A stretch of DNA of 64,000 nt from Paenibacillus phytohabitans (GCF_013141775.1 NZ_WHOB01000069.1:248001-312000); one strand, 5' to 3'; numbered from the stretch's first letter, positions 53,301 to 60,842 are shown. The notes: generated by a model from the letters alone, not told the origin. Program-made: numbers and translations.

Positions 53301-54861
53301 TGAGCTGGAAATCCGCACACGGGCTGCCCAGATCAAAGCGGCAGGTCAACAGCTGGTTGAACTGGAAGCAGCTGTGCAGCAGGTTGATGCCGGATGGCCG
53401 TCCGCACCTGAACCGGCTGATTCACCGGAGGTTATTCAGTCGGCCAGAACGCGGCAGAAGAGTGACACGGGAATTCTCGATGAGGATTATCAGCATATCC
53501 GTGATTCCTACATCCGTTGTATGGCGGAGCTGGATAACCTGCAGAAGGAGCTGGGCAAATCCGAGAAGGCCATCAAGGAGAAGCACGAGCGTGCTGTGGA
53601 GCTCTGGCATGAGCCGCTGGGCCAGAAGGAAGAAGAGCTCAGTGCGCGGTTCCGCGAGAATGAGCATCTGCTGAGTACCTGCAAGCAGGCGCTTGCATCT
53701 ATGGATATTTGGCTGCAGACCCTCTCCAATCAGAGCAAGGTCATGGATACTCATGTGGAGAGCCGCATGCCGCTGCGGGATGTGCCCGAAGACGTGCAGC
53801 TGGATGTGCGGGAGAACTGTGAGCAACTGGTTGCAGACTGGCTGCTGCGCAGCAAGGAGAGCCGCAGCCAGCGTGCGGAGATCTCGCGCAAAGTCAAAGA
53901 AGAGAAGACAACACTCAGCGGCAGATTAGCCAAGTCCGGCTGGAACGTTGAGCTGGAGACCAAAATTCAGGATCGCCTGAACACAGTTCACTGGGATGAT
54001 TTCTCGATTGCACTGCAGGTACTGGACTCCATGCTCCAGAGCTCACGTGATCAGATTGAGAGTATCCGCAGTGACAAGGAAGATATGGAGCTGTCGCGCA
54101 AGCTGTGGGTAGGACGTGCCGCGAAACGGGTCGTGCAGATTACCGACATTCTCAAGCGGATGGAACGCCGGATGATCATTCATAATGAGAACGGGCATGC
54201 CTTCCCGCTGGTCCGGCTGAATTACAAGAATATTACTGTTCCGAGAACGACAGATGACATCGAACCGCTGGTCAGTGAGTATTTCAACCGCTGCATCAGC
54301 AGCCTGCTGGAGAAGTTCCCGAAGATCGAACAGGTTCCGGCTTCCGCAGTCAGAGAGCTGATTAATGACGGGCGGATGGTGTATGCCGCACTGCAGAACC
54401 GCTTCCCGGTGCTACAGGTATATAAACCGGTCACCGAGAATTATTTCCTCTACGCAGCACCGGAAGAGTACCATTACTCGGATTGGGAGGTCATTAACCG
54501 CGGGGCGCTGGATGAGGCCGTCGGCAGCGGCGGTCAACGCCAGTCGGTTCAGCTGCTGGTGGCGATGATGATTATGACCCACAAGCGCGTCAACCGTGAG
54601 AATAAAGGCTGGACAGTCTTCCTGTACGATAATCCGTTTGGTGAAATGGTCTCCAATAACGTGCTTGATCCGGTATTCGAGATTTCCAAGGCGCTGAAGT
54701 TCCAGTGGCTGATCGTTACGCCGCCGGAGCTGGTGAAGAATGATGTCAGCATCCGCTTCGGCGTGTACTGGCAGCTGTATTTTGGCGGGGATAAAGGAGA
54801 TGCACTGGATTCAACTCTGATCAAGGGCGGGCGTAAGCTTGTCCCTGCCTCATTGTTCTAG
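50371..54861 (+). CDS. Giant SMC/MukB-like coiled-coil ATPase (JetC-like)
   Basis: 1496 aa. An N-terminal ATPase half (P-loop region ITLMNGGGKGVLLQ, K47) and the C-terminal half (signature GSGGQRQS at 1385-1392, Walker-B-like VFLYDNPFGEM with D1420) are separated by two long coiled coils (about 290-640 and 800-1250). A hinge-like globular domain (about 650-790: YWLPNNDILIVKDALDAL, LPYGLIVTKRESAK, PVPVFVREEM) lies between the coils. This is the SMC/MukB/JetC plan. Two oddities: K47 is followed by Gly instead of Ser/Thr, and the usual Glu after the Walker B Asp is Asn. The ATG at 50371 has GAAGGAGGAGGAAG upstream. The next gene is an aldo/keto reductase; no JetD-like nuclease follows. Confidence 0.8.
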   Translation: MPRIERIRIAGLKYEKMLKKYEDMILDLCNEEGPSNTLITLMNGGGKGVLLQSIFQLLMPKAAWGKDNENQVEAFFHNHKKQLKPYTFHVAIEWRLDEPERTEYITTGIAMTAQNSMDQLEIKVDYLLYALLNYDENAELTLSTLPLYDHELNTPASFEAIQQFVRERRNEIVAYGSHSSDLKKYYAFLADRDIHIDEWRNMRRINGEEGGIKGYFQKNDAFTNHNLFEKLIIPEIGSSLSGSMREDEGSLQRMFIDSATVAQRLPMLEQRERAFAEFTSLAAPLYEAVKQGTEADRSFQETELFGRQLYTVIYDELKNAEDKRRKTADELAGHYQEAKQLKFETDNLKYLKLKEERDRKQDDFKAVSDNQARAKQRLEESKIKEKDLEVAHYLARRRLQIRQMEQWQKEIEAIEGSLAMKERQEVIQAAKQELRRQWDEVYRLWQTRILFFSGRQQALGAEETVLRKGREAFLLELGGLEGKIHELTALIRQYTEDLGVFASRHGQEAAHSPAAALQRTLIAARSIAENIIALNEQRQSAEEEKLALHTRHTRLTEKLLGAASQAEELTERIEAQMGKESQLWSQLVVLLEMYEEHQQLGTTALFEAKSLIQERFIRRLDDAEQQTKRLRREYYNQLLDVELQQEAYWLPNNDILIVKDALDALKISSMIGSAYLNDQSYLVREEELERHPLLPYGLIVTKRESAKLQPELLQELLLKSPVPVFVREEMADATGASFLLLSHQGPQMVLQPERFLDWKQGIASRLKEREEELQDAEGYLAKLKSARQEYDRLLQSEHTVSLRARQKVLETLQQELGKSLNELNAEMSLNEETLSGISRDLAVSEAEKTEHEARAASLREWAERSRKQEQDYKDKQKSVELKTGLSKEIAVKEQQLAHLKADMDSLALQREKWLGEAKYSLFPRLQNWFPEIHFPSEHGEAAQDTVQEETVPDEAVQDKLLQLLSTVESLQQSLSQNELEIRTRAAQIKAAGQQLVELEAAVQQVDAGWPSAPEPADSPEVIQSARTRQKSDTGILDEDYQHIRDSYIRCMAELDNLQKELGKSEKAIKEKHERAVELWHEPLGQKEEELSARFRENEHLLSTCKQALASMDIWLQTLSNQSKVMDTHVESRMPLRDVPEDVQLDVRENCEQLVADWLLRSKESRSQRAEISRKVKEEKTTLSGRLAKSGWNVELETKIQDRLNTVHWDDFSIALQVLDSMLQSSRDQIESIRSDKEDMELSRKLWVGRAAKRVVQITDILKRMERRMIIHNENGHAFPLVRLNYKNITVPRTTDDIEPLVSEYFNRCISSLLEKFPKIEQVPASAVRELINDGRMVYAALQNRFPVLQVYKPVTENYFLYAAPEEYHYSDWEVINRGALDEAVGSGGQRQSVQLLVAMMIMTHKRVNRENKGWTVFLYDNPFGEMVSNNVLDPVFEISKALKFQWLIVTPPELVKNDVSIRFGVYWQLYFGGDKGDALDSTLIKGGRKLVPASLF

Positions 54862-54899
54862 CAACAATCCAAATCATATAGATGGGTGGTATTCTGATA

Positions 54900-55730
54900 A
54901 TGATGAATCTTAAGTCGACAACGAAGTTAGCTAAGGGTGTAGAAATGCCTTGGTTTGGTCTGGGAGTGTTCAAGGTCCAGGAAGGTCAAGAGGTTGTGGA
55001 TTCTGTCAAAGCAGCAATTAAAGCCGGATACAGAAGCATTGATACAGCAACTGTGTATGGTAATGAAGAGGGAGTCGGCCAGGCGATCCGTGAATCCGGA
55101 GTTGCCCGCGATGAACTGTTCATCACCACCAAGGTATGGAATAACGATCAGGGGTATGATTCTACGCTGGCGGCATTTGACCTGAGTCTCAGCAAACTGG
55201 GATTGGACTATGTAGATCTGTATCTGGTGCATTGGCCGATCCGAGCCAAATATAAAGACACCTGGCGGGCGCTTGAGAAGCTGTATGCGGATGGCAAAGT
55301 CCGGGCGATTGGTGTTTCGAACTTCCAGATAGATCATTTGGAAGATCTTTTAACTGAAGCCAAGGTGAAGCCGATGGTTAACCAGGTGGAACTGCATCCG
55401 CTGCTTAGCCAGCTTGAGCTTCGTGAGTTTTGCCGGGCGCAGGGCATTCAGATTGAAGCGTGGGCTCCGCTGGCCCAAGGCCATCTGCTGGACAATGAAG
55501 TGATTGCTGAAATTGCGGAACGCCATAACAAAACGCTGCCTCAGGTCATCCTGCGCTGGGATCTGCAGAACGGCATTGTGACGATTCCAAAGTCGGTCAA
55601 GGAAGAGCGGATTATCGCGAATGCCGATATCTTTAATTTCGAGCTGTCAGAGGATGAAATCAGCCGCATTAATGCGCTGAACAACAACCAGCGTTTTGGA
55701 TCGCATCCGGACAGATTTAACAACGAGTAA
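54900..55730 (+). CDS. Aldo/keto reductase (YvgN/YtbE-like)
   Basis: 276-aa NADPH-dependent reductase. The catalytic tetrad is visible as Asp/Tyr in SIDTATVYGNE, Lys in TTKVWN and His in YLVHWPI. GVSNFQIDHLEDLL, NQVELHPLLSQLELREFC and IPKSVKEERI are the family's signatures. It reduces aldehydes such as methylglyoxal. GGTGG lies 10 nt before the ATG at 54900; the open frame from 54882 is less likely. It is separate in function from the SMC-like operon 38 bp upstream, though read-through is possible since no terminator is seen. Confidence 0.92.
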   Translation: MMNLKSTTKLAKGVEMPWFGLGVFKVQEGQEVVDSVKAAIKAGYRSIDTATVYGNEEGVGQAIRESGVARDELFITTKVWNNDQGYDSTLAAFDLSLSKLGLDYVDLYLVHWPIRAKYKDTWRALEKLYADGKVRAIGVSNFQIDHLEDLLTEAKVKPMVNQVELHPLLSQLELREFCRAQGIQIEAWAPLAQGHLLDNEVIAEIAERHNKTLPQVILRWDLQNGIVTIPKSVKEERIIANADIFNFELSEDEISRINALNNNQRFGSHPDRFNNE

Positions 55731-55790
55731 CCTCCGGGCAGTCTCTTTTGAATATTTACTAGATTCGGACATAAGTATAAGGGGAATGGA

Positions 55791-55823
55791 ACTATATCCC
55801 ATTGTGTGCTTAACCGATATAGT
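55791..55823 (+). promoter_or_regulatory. 33-bp element with ACTATATC/GATATAGT arms, copy 1
   Basis: ACTATATC, 17 bp, then its exact complement GATATAGT, 32 bp before the first TPM gene. The same 33-bp layout precedes the second TPM gene, with 11-12 additional identical bases in the spacer. It is a candidate operator or promoter element shared by the pair. Confidence 0.6.
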
Positions 55824-55855
55824 AGAGTAGAGATATGAGAGCCGGAGGGGTATTA

Positions 55856-57499
55856 ATGTATGGGAAAACTTTAAAAACTGCGCTTATCGCTATCCTGATG
55901 ATCCTGCTACTGCTGCCGCTGGCGCCAAGCCGCACGGAGGCGGCTGTTCCGGCACATTCGGAGTCCTTTTATGTGAATGACTTCGCGGAAGTCATTGATC
56001 AGAAAACAGAGAATTATATGGTCAATTATGGCGTGAAGCTGCATCAGCAGACCGGTGCACAGGTTGTACTGGTAACAGTGGATTCTACAGGCGTATCATC
56101 GATGGAAGATTACGCGACTTCGCTGTTCAATGCATGGGGAGTCGGCTCGGCGGATAAGAACAACGGAGTCCTGCTGCTGCTCTCCACCCAGGATGATGAT
56201 TACTGGGCGGTACCGGGCAAAGGTCTGGAGGATACACTGAACGACAATGTGTTATCTCAGATTCTCTCGGAGTCACTGGAGCCGGATTTCGCGGCGAAGA
56301 ACTATAGCGCTGGTGCGCGCAAAACCTATGGTTCATTAATTCAGGAGCTTGGCGGAATCTATTCGGAGCAGGTCGGCTCCAAGAACTATGTCGCAGACAA
56401 TGCCGGAGTCTTCAAGCAGGTAACGAAGGATTATCTCAACCAGTCCAGCAACCGCTATGCGGCAACGACAGGCAGCGGGATCTATGTAGTGACTGTCAAG
56501 AATTCAGGAGATACAAGCCTGCAGGATTATACGTATGCGAAGTTCGCCGGCGTAGCAGCTGGACCTAGAGATGTAATGCTGGTGCTTGATATCGGCGGAG
56601 ATAATTATCATGTCCTTCAGGGTAAGGATATCGACAATCTGTTGACTAATGATATGATCGGCGGGATTCTGGATACTGCGCTTGAACCGAAATTTGCGGC
56701 AAAAGATTACGCCGGCGGGGCAACTGCTACGGCGAATGCCTTCTACAACTTTTTCCTGGCTAGAGCGGATCATAGCCAACAGTCTGCAGTTCAAAGCGCT
56801 GAGTCTGCGGAGGTAAACACGTTGCCGGCAGCGGTCAGCCCTTCGAAAGTGCCGGTGCGCACGTATCCGGCCTCTACTTATGATCCGCTGGACAAGCGGC
56901 CGGTTCCCCGCTTAGACGGAACTGCTGTAGTTCTTTGTTTTCTTATATTGGTGTGGGGGTTCAGTGTATCCGCCTCGCGCCGCAACCGGAATATTGCCCG
57001 GTACGGAATCGGAATTAACCCGTATCACCCAAGCAATATAGAGCGCTATGGTGTTTGGACGGGGCAGCCGGATTATGGCATCAGGCGTAGAAGCTATAAC
57101 CAAAGAAGCCATAACCAAAGAAGCTATAACCAGCGGCCTCAACCCCGGAGCTCATCGTCCCGCAAAGAATCACGGAGCAGCTTCTGGGGCAGTAATTCGG
57201 GAGGCAGAGGTTCAACAAGCGGTGGCGGCTCGGGCCGCTCTTCCTCCTCCAGCAGAGAAACGAATCATGGGGGCGGAGGCTTCTCAAGCGGAGGCGGAGC
57301 AGGGCGTTCATCCTCCTCCAGCAGAGAAACCAGTCATGGCTCAGGCGGATCTTCAAGCGGAGGCGGCTCAGGCCGTCAATCCTCGGGATCTTCCAGCAGC
57401 AGCGGTGTGGGCCGCCACTCCTCAGGTTCTTCAGGAGGCGGCAATTCCGGCGGAGGCGGCAACGCAAGTGGCGGCGGTGGTGTAGGCAGACACCGGTAA
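55856..57499 (+). CDS. TPM-domain membrane protein with Gly/Ser-rich tail, copy 1
   Basis: 547 aa. Signal peptide (about 5-28, LKTALIAILMILLLLPLAP); first TPM domain (about 35-175: YVNDFAEVIDQKTENYM, TGAQVVLVTVDST, NNGVLLLLST, GKGLEDTLND); a second, more diverged TPM-like domain (about 180-315: YVADNAGVFKQVTKDYL, GSGIYVVTVKNSGD); a TM helix (about 360-378); then a long Ser/Gly/Arg tail of 23-residue repeats (GRSSSSSRETNHGGGG) ending GGGVGRHR. TPM proteins are suggested photosystem-repair phosphatases or membrane-protein quality-control factors; the role in Firmicutes is unclear. GGAGGGG precedes the ATG at 55856. It is clearly paralogous to the next gene. Confidence 0.85.
   Translation: MYGKTLKTALIAILMILLLLPLAPSRTEAAVPAHSESFYVNDFAEVIDQKTENYMVNYGVKLHQQTGAQVVLVTVDSTGVSSMEDYATSLFNAWGVGSADKNNGVLLLLSTQDDDYWAVPGKGLEDTLNDNVLSQILSESLEPDFAAKNYSAGARKTYGSLIQELGGIYSEQVGSKNYVADNAGVFKQVTKDYLNQSSNRYAATTGSGIYVVTVKNSGDTSLQDYTYAKFAGVAAGPRDVMLVLDIGGDNYHVLQGKDIDNLLTNDMIGGILDTALEPKFAAKDYAGGATATANAFYNFFLARADHSQQSAVQSAESAEVNTLPAAVSPSKVPVRTYPASTYDPLDKRPVPRLDGTAVVLCFLILVWGFSVSASRRNRNIARYGIGINPYHPSNIERYGVWTGQPDYGIRRRSYNQRSHNQRSYNQRPQPRSSSSRKESRSSFWGSNSGGRGSTSGGGSGRSSSSSRETNHGGGGFSSGGGAGRSSSSSRETSHGSGGSSSGGGSGRQSSGSSSSSGVGRHSSGSSGGGNSGGGGNASGGGGVGRHR
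57190..57400 (+). repeat. 69-bp tandem repeat in the TPM copy 1 tail
   Basis: Units of 23 codons (GRSSSSSRE-T, then HGGGG, then SSGGG) recur two to three times in frame, giving a basic Ser/Arg/Gly tail. Such repeats can expand or contract without frameshift. Confidence 0.65.
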
Positions 57500-57558
57500 T
57501 CTGTTCTTTTCAATTCTTATATCTGTAATAGTCTGACTAGAGACAGCACAAATACAAC

Positions 57559-57600
57559 GGCAGCGCCTCCCCTTTTGCGGGCTGGCCTGCCATTTTTTTT
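57559..57600 (+). terminator. Terminator between the TPM genes
   Basis: GGCAGCGCC and GGCTGGCCTGCC pair imperfectly around CCCCTTTTGCGG, followed by T8. The second copy is therefore probably transcribed from its own promoter. Confidence 0.7.
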
Positions 57601-57629
57601 GCTTCATACATAAGTACAACCGGAATGGA

Positions 57630-57662
57630 ACTATATACCATAATGTGCGTAACCGATATAGT
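57630..57662 (+). promoter_or_regulatory. 33-bp element with ACTATAT/GATATAGT arms, copy 2
   Basis: ACTATATA, 17 bp, GATATAGT, 32 bp before the second TPM start. The surrounding GGAATGGAACTATAT and TAACCGATATAGTA are the same as in copy 1, so the regulatory region was duplicated or kept together with the gene. Confidence 0.6.
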
Positions 57663-57694
57663 ATAGAAGAGATATAACTAGCGGAGGGGTACGA

Positions 57695-59158
57695 ATGAAT
57701 CGTAAAAGTATACTAGCAGCGTTTACCGTCATCCTGATGATCCTGCTTCTGCTGCCGCCAAGCCGGATGGAGGCAGCTGTTCCCGCTCATTCGGAGTCCT
57801 TTTATGTGAATGACTTCGCGGGCGTAATTGATCAGAAGACAGAGAATTATATGGTCAATTACGGCGTGAAGCTGCATCAGCAGACTGGTGCTCAAGTTGT
57901 GCTGGTGACGGTGAATACTACGAACGGAACACCGATGGAAGAGTATGCGACCTCGCTGTTCAATGCATGGGGAGTCGGTTCGGCAGATAAGAATAACGGA
58001 GTCCTGCTGCTGCTCTCCACCCAGGATGATGATTACTGGGCGGTTCCGGGCGAAGGCCTGGAGGATACGCTCAACGACAATGTGTTATCCCGGATTCTAT
58101 CGGAGTCGCTGGAGCCGGATTTTGCCAAGAAGGATTACAGTGCTGGCGCGCGCAAAACCTATGGTGCGTTAATTCAGAGCCTTGGCGGAATCTATTCGGA
58201 GACTGTCGGCACCAAAAACTATGTATCGGATAATGCCGGGGTCTTCAAACAAGTTACGAAGGATTATCTGAACCAGTCCAGCAACCGTTATGCGGCAACG
58301 ACCGGAAGCGGGATCTATGTAGTGACAATCAAGAATTCTGGTGATAAAAGCCTGCAGGATTATACCTATGCGAAATTCGCCGGTGTAGCCGCAGGGCCTA
58401 AAGATGTGATGCTGGTGCTCGATATCGGCGGAGATAATTATCATGTACTTCAGGGCAAGGCGATTGAAGGGACCTTCACCAATGAACGCATTGGCGGAAT
58501 ACTGGACGCGGTGCTTGAACCCGAATTTGCCGCAAAAGATTACGCCGGAGGGGCAACCGCCACGGCGAATGCCTTCTACAGCTTCTTCCTGGCCAGAGCA
58601 GATGCCAGCCAGGATGCTGCGGCGCAGAGCAGTAAGTCTGCCGCTGCAGCAGGCACCAAATCACCTGTGAAATCGAACATTAACAGTAAACCGAAACCCG
58701 TCAGCGTATCTACAGGATTAAAGATTATGGGAGTGTATCTGATAATCATTGCTTTATTCAGTCTTGCTGCATCCGGCCGCAACCGTTTAATTGCCCGTTT
58801 CGGATCACGGCTTAATCCGTTCAACCAGCAGAATATGAACCGCCTCGTTACCAGGTTCGGCTCAGGTTCTACAATGAGACAGAGGCGGCACCGCCGTCAT
58901 GAGCGGCATCGGAGCGAAGCCTTGAATCACAGCAGTTCGCAGAGCAGCTTCTGGGGTAGCAATGAGGGAGGCGGCGGTTCATCAAGCGGAGGCGGAGTAG
59001 GGCGTTATTCCTCTTACGAGGATGAAAATGAGGGGGACGGCGGTTCTACCAATGGTGGTGGAGCGGGGCGTTATTCTTCCTATGATGACGATGACGATAA
59101 TAATTCCGGCGGAGGCGGCAGTGCAAGCGGCGGAGGCGGTGTAGGCAGACACCGGTGA
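57695..59158 (+). CDS. TPM-domain membrane protein with acidic/Gly tail, copy 2
   Basis: 487 aa, closely similar to copy 1 through both TPM domains (long identical stretches such as YVNDFAxVIDQKTENYMVNY and SNRYAATTGSGIYVVT). It has the same signal peptide and a TM helix (about 343-361). The tail differs: acidic repeats (GRYSSYEDENEGDGGS, GRYSSYDDDDDNNS) replace the Ser/Arg repeats of copy 1, but the last residues GGGGVGRHR are conserved. GGAGGGG precedes the ATG. The extracytoplasmic function has been kept while the tail charge was inverted, suggesting divergent partners for the tails. Confidence 0.85.
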   Translation: MNRKSILAAFTVILMILLLLPPSRMEAAVPAHSESFYVNDFAGVIDQKTENYMVNYGVKLHQQTGAQVVLVTVNTTNGTPMEEYATSLFNAWGVGSADKNNGVLLLLSTQDDDYWAVPGEGLEDTLNDNVLSRILSESLEPDFAKKDYSAGARKTYGALIQSLGGIYSETVGTKNYVSDNAGVFKQVTKDYLNQSSNRYAATTGSGIYVVTIKNSGDKSLQDYTYAKFAGVAAGPKDVMLVLDIGGDNYHVLQGKAIEGTFTNERIGGILDAVLEPEFAAKDYAGGATATANAFYSFFLARADASQDAAAQSSKSAAAAGTKSPVKSNINSKPKPVSVSTGLKIMGVYLIIIALFSLAASGRNRLIARFGSRLNPFNQQNMNRLVTRFGSGSTMRQRRHRRHERHRSEALNHSSSQSSFWGSNEGGGGSSSGGGVGRYSSYEDENEGDGGSTNGGGAGRYSSYDDDDDNNSGGGGSASGGGGVGRHR

Positions 59159-59194
59159 TTGGCTGGAGCTGTAGACTAACGGTTTGATCAAGGT

Positions 59195-60046
59195 TTACAG
59201 ATCGACTCTCAAGGTGCCCAGCATCTTGACGAACTTCGGATCGTGATAGGATAAGAAAAGGCTGTCCCGCGTATCGAGGGCGGTAATTTGTCCGATGTCC
59301 TCCGCGCTCAACTCAAAATCGAAAATATTGAAGTTCTCCGCGATCCGCTCTTTTCTCACTGATTTTGGAATCACAACGATACCACGCTGAACAAGCCAGC
59401 GCAGCACGACCTGGGCGACGGACTTGTTGTGTTTCTCAGCAATTGAAGCCAGTACTTCGTTGCCGAACATGTTGCCCAGTCCTTCAGCGAACGGTGCCCA
59501 CGACTGGTGCTGCACGCCCTGATCCTTCATAAAAGCAGCGCTCTCGGCCTGCTGGTAGAACGGGTGCGTTTCGATCTGGTTGACAGCGGGCACGATTTCG
59601 TTATGCACAATGAGGTCCATCAGACGGTCGGGCAGGAAGTTGCTGACACCGATCGCCCTGATCTTGTTTTCGCGGTACAATTCTTCCATCGCACGCCAAG
59701 CGCCGTAGTAATCCCCGAACGGCTGGTGAATAAGGTATAGATCGAGATAGTCCAGCTGCAGCTTATTCAAGGATTTGGCGAACGCCAGCTTGGCACTCTC
59801 GTAGCCGGCATCCTGAACCCAAAGCTTGGTCGTGATGAACAGCTCCTCACGCTTCACGCCGCTACGCTTGATTGCGCGTCCGACCGCTTCTTCGTTGAGG
59901 TAACCGGCCGCTGTGTCAATGAGGCGGTATCCCGCCATCAGAGCTTCATATACGGCGTTCTCGCATTCTCCGGCATCCGGGATTTGGTAGACACCAAAAC
60001 CGATGATCGGCATTTGCACACCATTGTTTAAGGTTACATTTAGCAT
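59195..60046 (-). CDS. Aldo/keto reductase under MerR control
   Basis: 283 aa. Catalytic Asp/Tyr lie in RLIDTAAGYLNEE (the Tyr in GY), Lys in TTKLWV and His in YLIHQPFG. GVSNFLPDRLMDLI, NQIETHPFYQQAE and IPKSVRKERI are present. It is distinct in sequence from the reductase at 54.9 kb. It is divergent from a MerR gene, and its promoter has the 19-bp spacer used by MerR activators. Induction by reactive aldehydes or other electrophiles is likely, as for the AdhR-type systems of Bacillus. Confidence 0.92.
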   Translation of the reverse strand: MLNVTLNNGVQMPIIGFGVYQIPDAGECENAVYEALMAGYRLIDTAAGYLNEEAVGRAIKRSGVKREELFITTKLWVQDAGYESAKLAFAKSLNKLQLDYLDLYLIHQPFGDYYGAWRAMEELYRENKIRAIGVSNFLPDRLMDLIVHNEIVPAVNQIETHPFYQQAESAAFMKDQGVQHQSWAPFAEGLGNMFGNEVLASIAEKHNKSVAQVVLRWLVQRGIVVIPKSVRKERIAENFNIFDFELSAEDIGQITALDTRDSLFLSYHDPKFVKMLGTLRVDL

Positions 60047-60149
60047 TATAATTCCTCCCAGTATTCAGATGTATAACAGCAAACGGTATGTATCCCGAAG
60101 TAGGATATTGAAGCGGGGATTCCACTTCCATCCGAGTTGCATTACAATA

Positions 60150-60180
60150 AGCCTATCGCCTTCGTGTAACACGAAGTCAA
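60150..60180 (-). promoter_or_regulatory. MerR-type promoter with 19-bp spacer and palindrome
   Basis: On the minus strand TTGACT (60175-60180) and TAGGCT (60150-60155) are 19 bp apart. The perfect dyad CTTCGTGT-A-ACACGAAG (60160-60176) lies in the spacer and touches the -35. The overlong spacer plus palindrome is the hallmark of promoters that MerR regulators untwist. Confidence 0.8.
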
Positions 60181-60214
60181 GCGGTCTTATCATTTTTTTC
60201 AAGGAGGATCACAC

Positions 60215-60664
60215 ATGCATTCGGTCAAAGAAGCCGCCCAGATTACAGGACTCACGGAGCACGCTGTACGCTTTTACACGGATAAAGGGCTGGTGCCCAG
60301 CGTACAGCGAAACCAGAATAATATCCGGCTGTTCGATGAAGAATCGATCAACTGGCTGCATGGCGTCAGATGTCTCAAGCAATCCGGGATGCCGATTGAA
60401 GTTATCAAAATATACATTGAGCTCTGTCTCGAAGGAGATTCGACCCTACCGCAACGAAGTGAACTCATAATGAAGCATAAAGAAGCAGCGCTCATTAAGC
60501 TTGAAGAAGCCAAACGGCATATAGCCCATCTGGAACAAAAAACTGCCCTATATCAGGACATTCTGGAGCACGGTGCACCAGATACGACCAATCCCCGCAA
60601 CTGGGCGGAAATTCAGCATATGCATGCTGACGTATTTTACTCGCCCGCTGTCCGGAAGGCGTGA
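60215..60664 (+). CDS. MerR-family transcriptional regulator
   Basis: 149 aa: N-terminal MerR helix-turn-helix (YxxKEAAQITGLTEHAVRFYTDKGLVPSVQR pattern, here starting SVKEAAQ), wing (NIRLFDEESINWLHGVRCLKQSGMPIEVI) and a dimerisation helix (LIKLEEAKRHIAHLEQKTALYQDI). No cysteine cluster for metals is visible in the dimerisation helix or C-terminus, so an organic or electrophile signal is more likely. AAGGAGG precedes the ATG. It is divergent from the aldo/keto reductase it presumably controls. Confidence 0.9.
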   Translation: MHSVKEAAQITGLTEHAVRFYTDKGLVPSVQRNQNNIRLFDEESINWLHGVRCLKQSGMPIEVIKIYIELCLEGDSTLPQRSELIMKHKEAALIKLEEAKRHIAHLEQKTALYQDILEHGAPDTTNPRNWAEIQHMHADVFYSPAVRKA

Positions 60665-60692
60665 GATGCTCCGAATCGGAGGAGAAGCAAAC

Positions 60693-60761
60693 ATGAGAAA
60701 ACTCGTATTGTTCATGTATGTGTCGCTGGACGGGGATGCGTCGGATTCGTGTTCCACTTAG
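60693..60761 (+). pseudogene. 5' remnant of a dihydrofolate-reductase-like (RibD-C) gene
   Basis: GGAGGAG followed by an ATG and MRKLVLFMYVSLDG, the typical first residues of dihydrofolate-reductase-family (RibD C-terminal-like) proteins of ~180 aa, but the frame stops after 22 codons. What follows is the terminator region of the next gene. It is probably the stub of a deleted gene that once followed merR. Confidence 0.65.
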
Positions 60762-60784
60762 CTTGACAATTCGCCGGCATGAAA

Positions 60785-60842
60785 AAACTCCCCATACGGT
60801 AGACAGGTTGTATGATCTCATCTGCCTACCTTATGGGGAGCC
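60785..60842 (-). terminator. Terminator of the VOC gene
   Basis: On the minus strand CTCCCCATAAGGTAGGCAG and CTGTCTACCGTATGGGGAG form a ~19-bp stem, followed by T6. Confidence 0.88.

Noticed and set aside
55785..55823. ECF sigma promoter (GGAAC and CGAT) before the TPM genes
   Set aside because: The spacing of about 21-22 bp is too long for ECF promoters; kept only as an unassigned conserved element.
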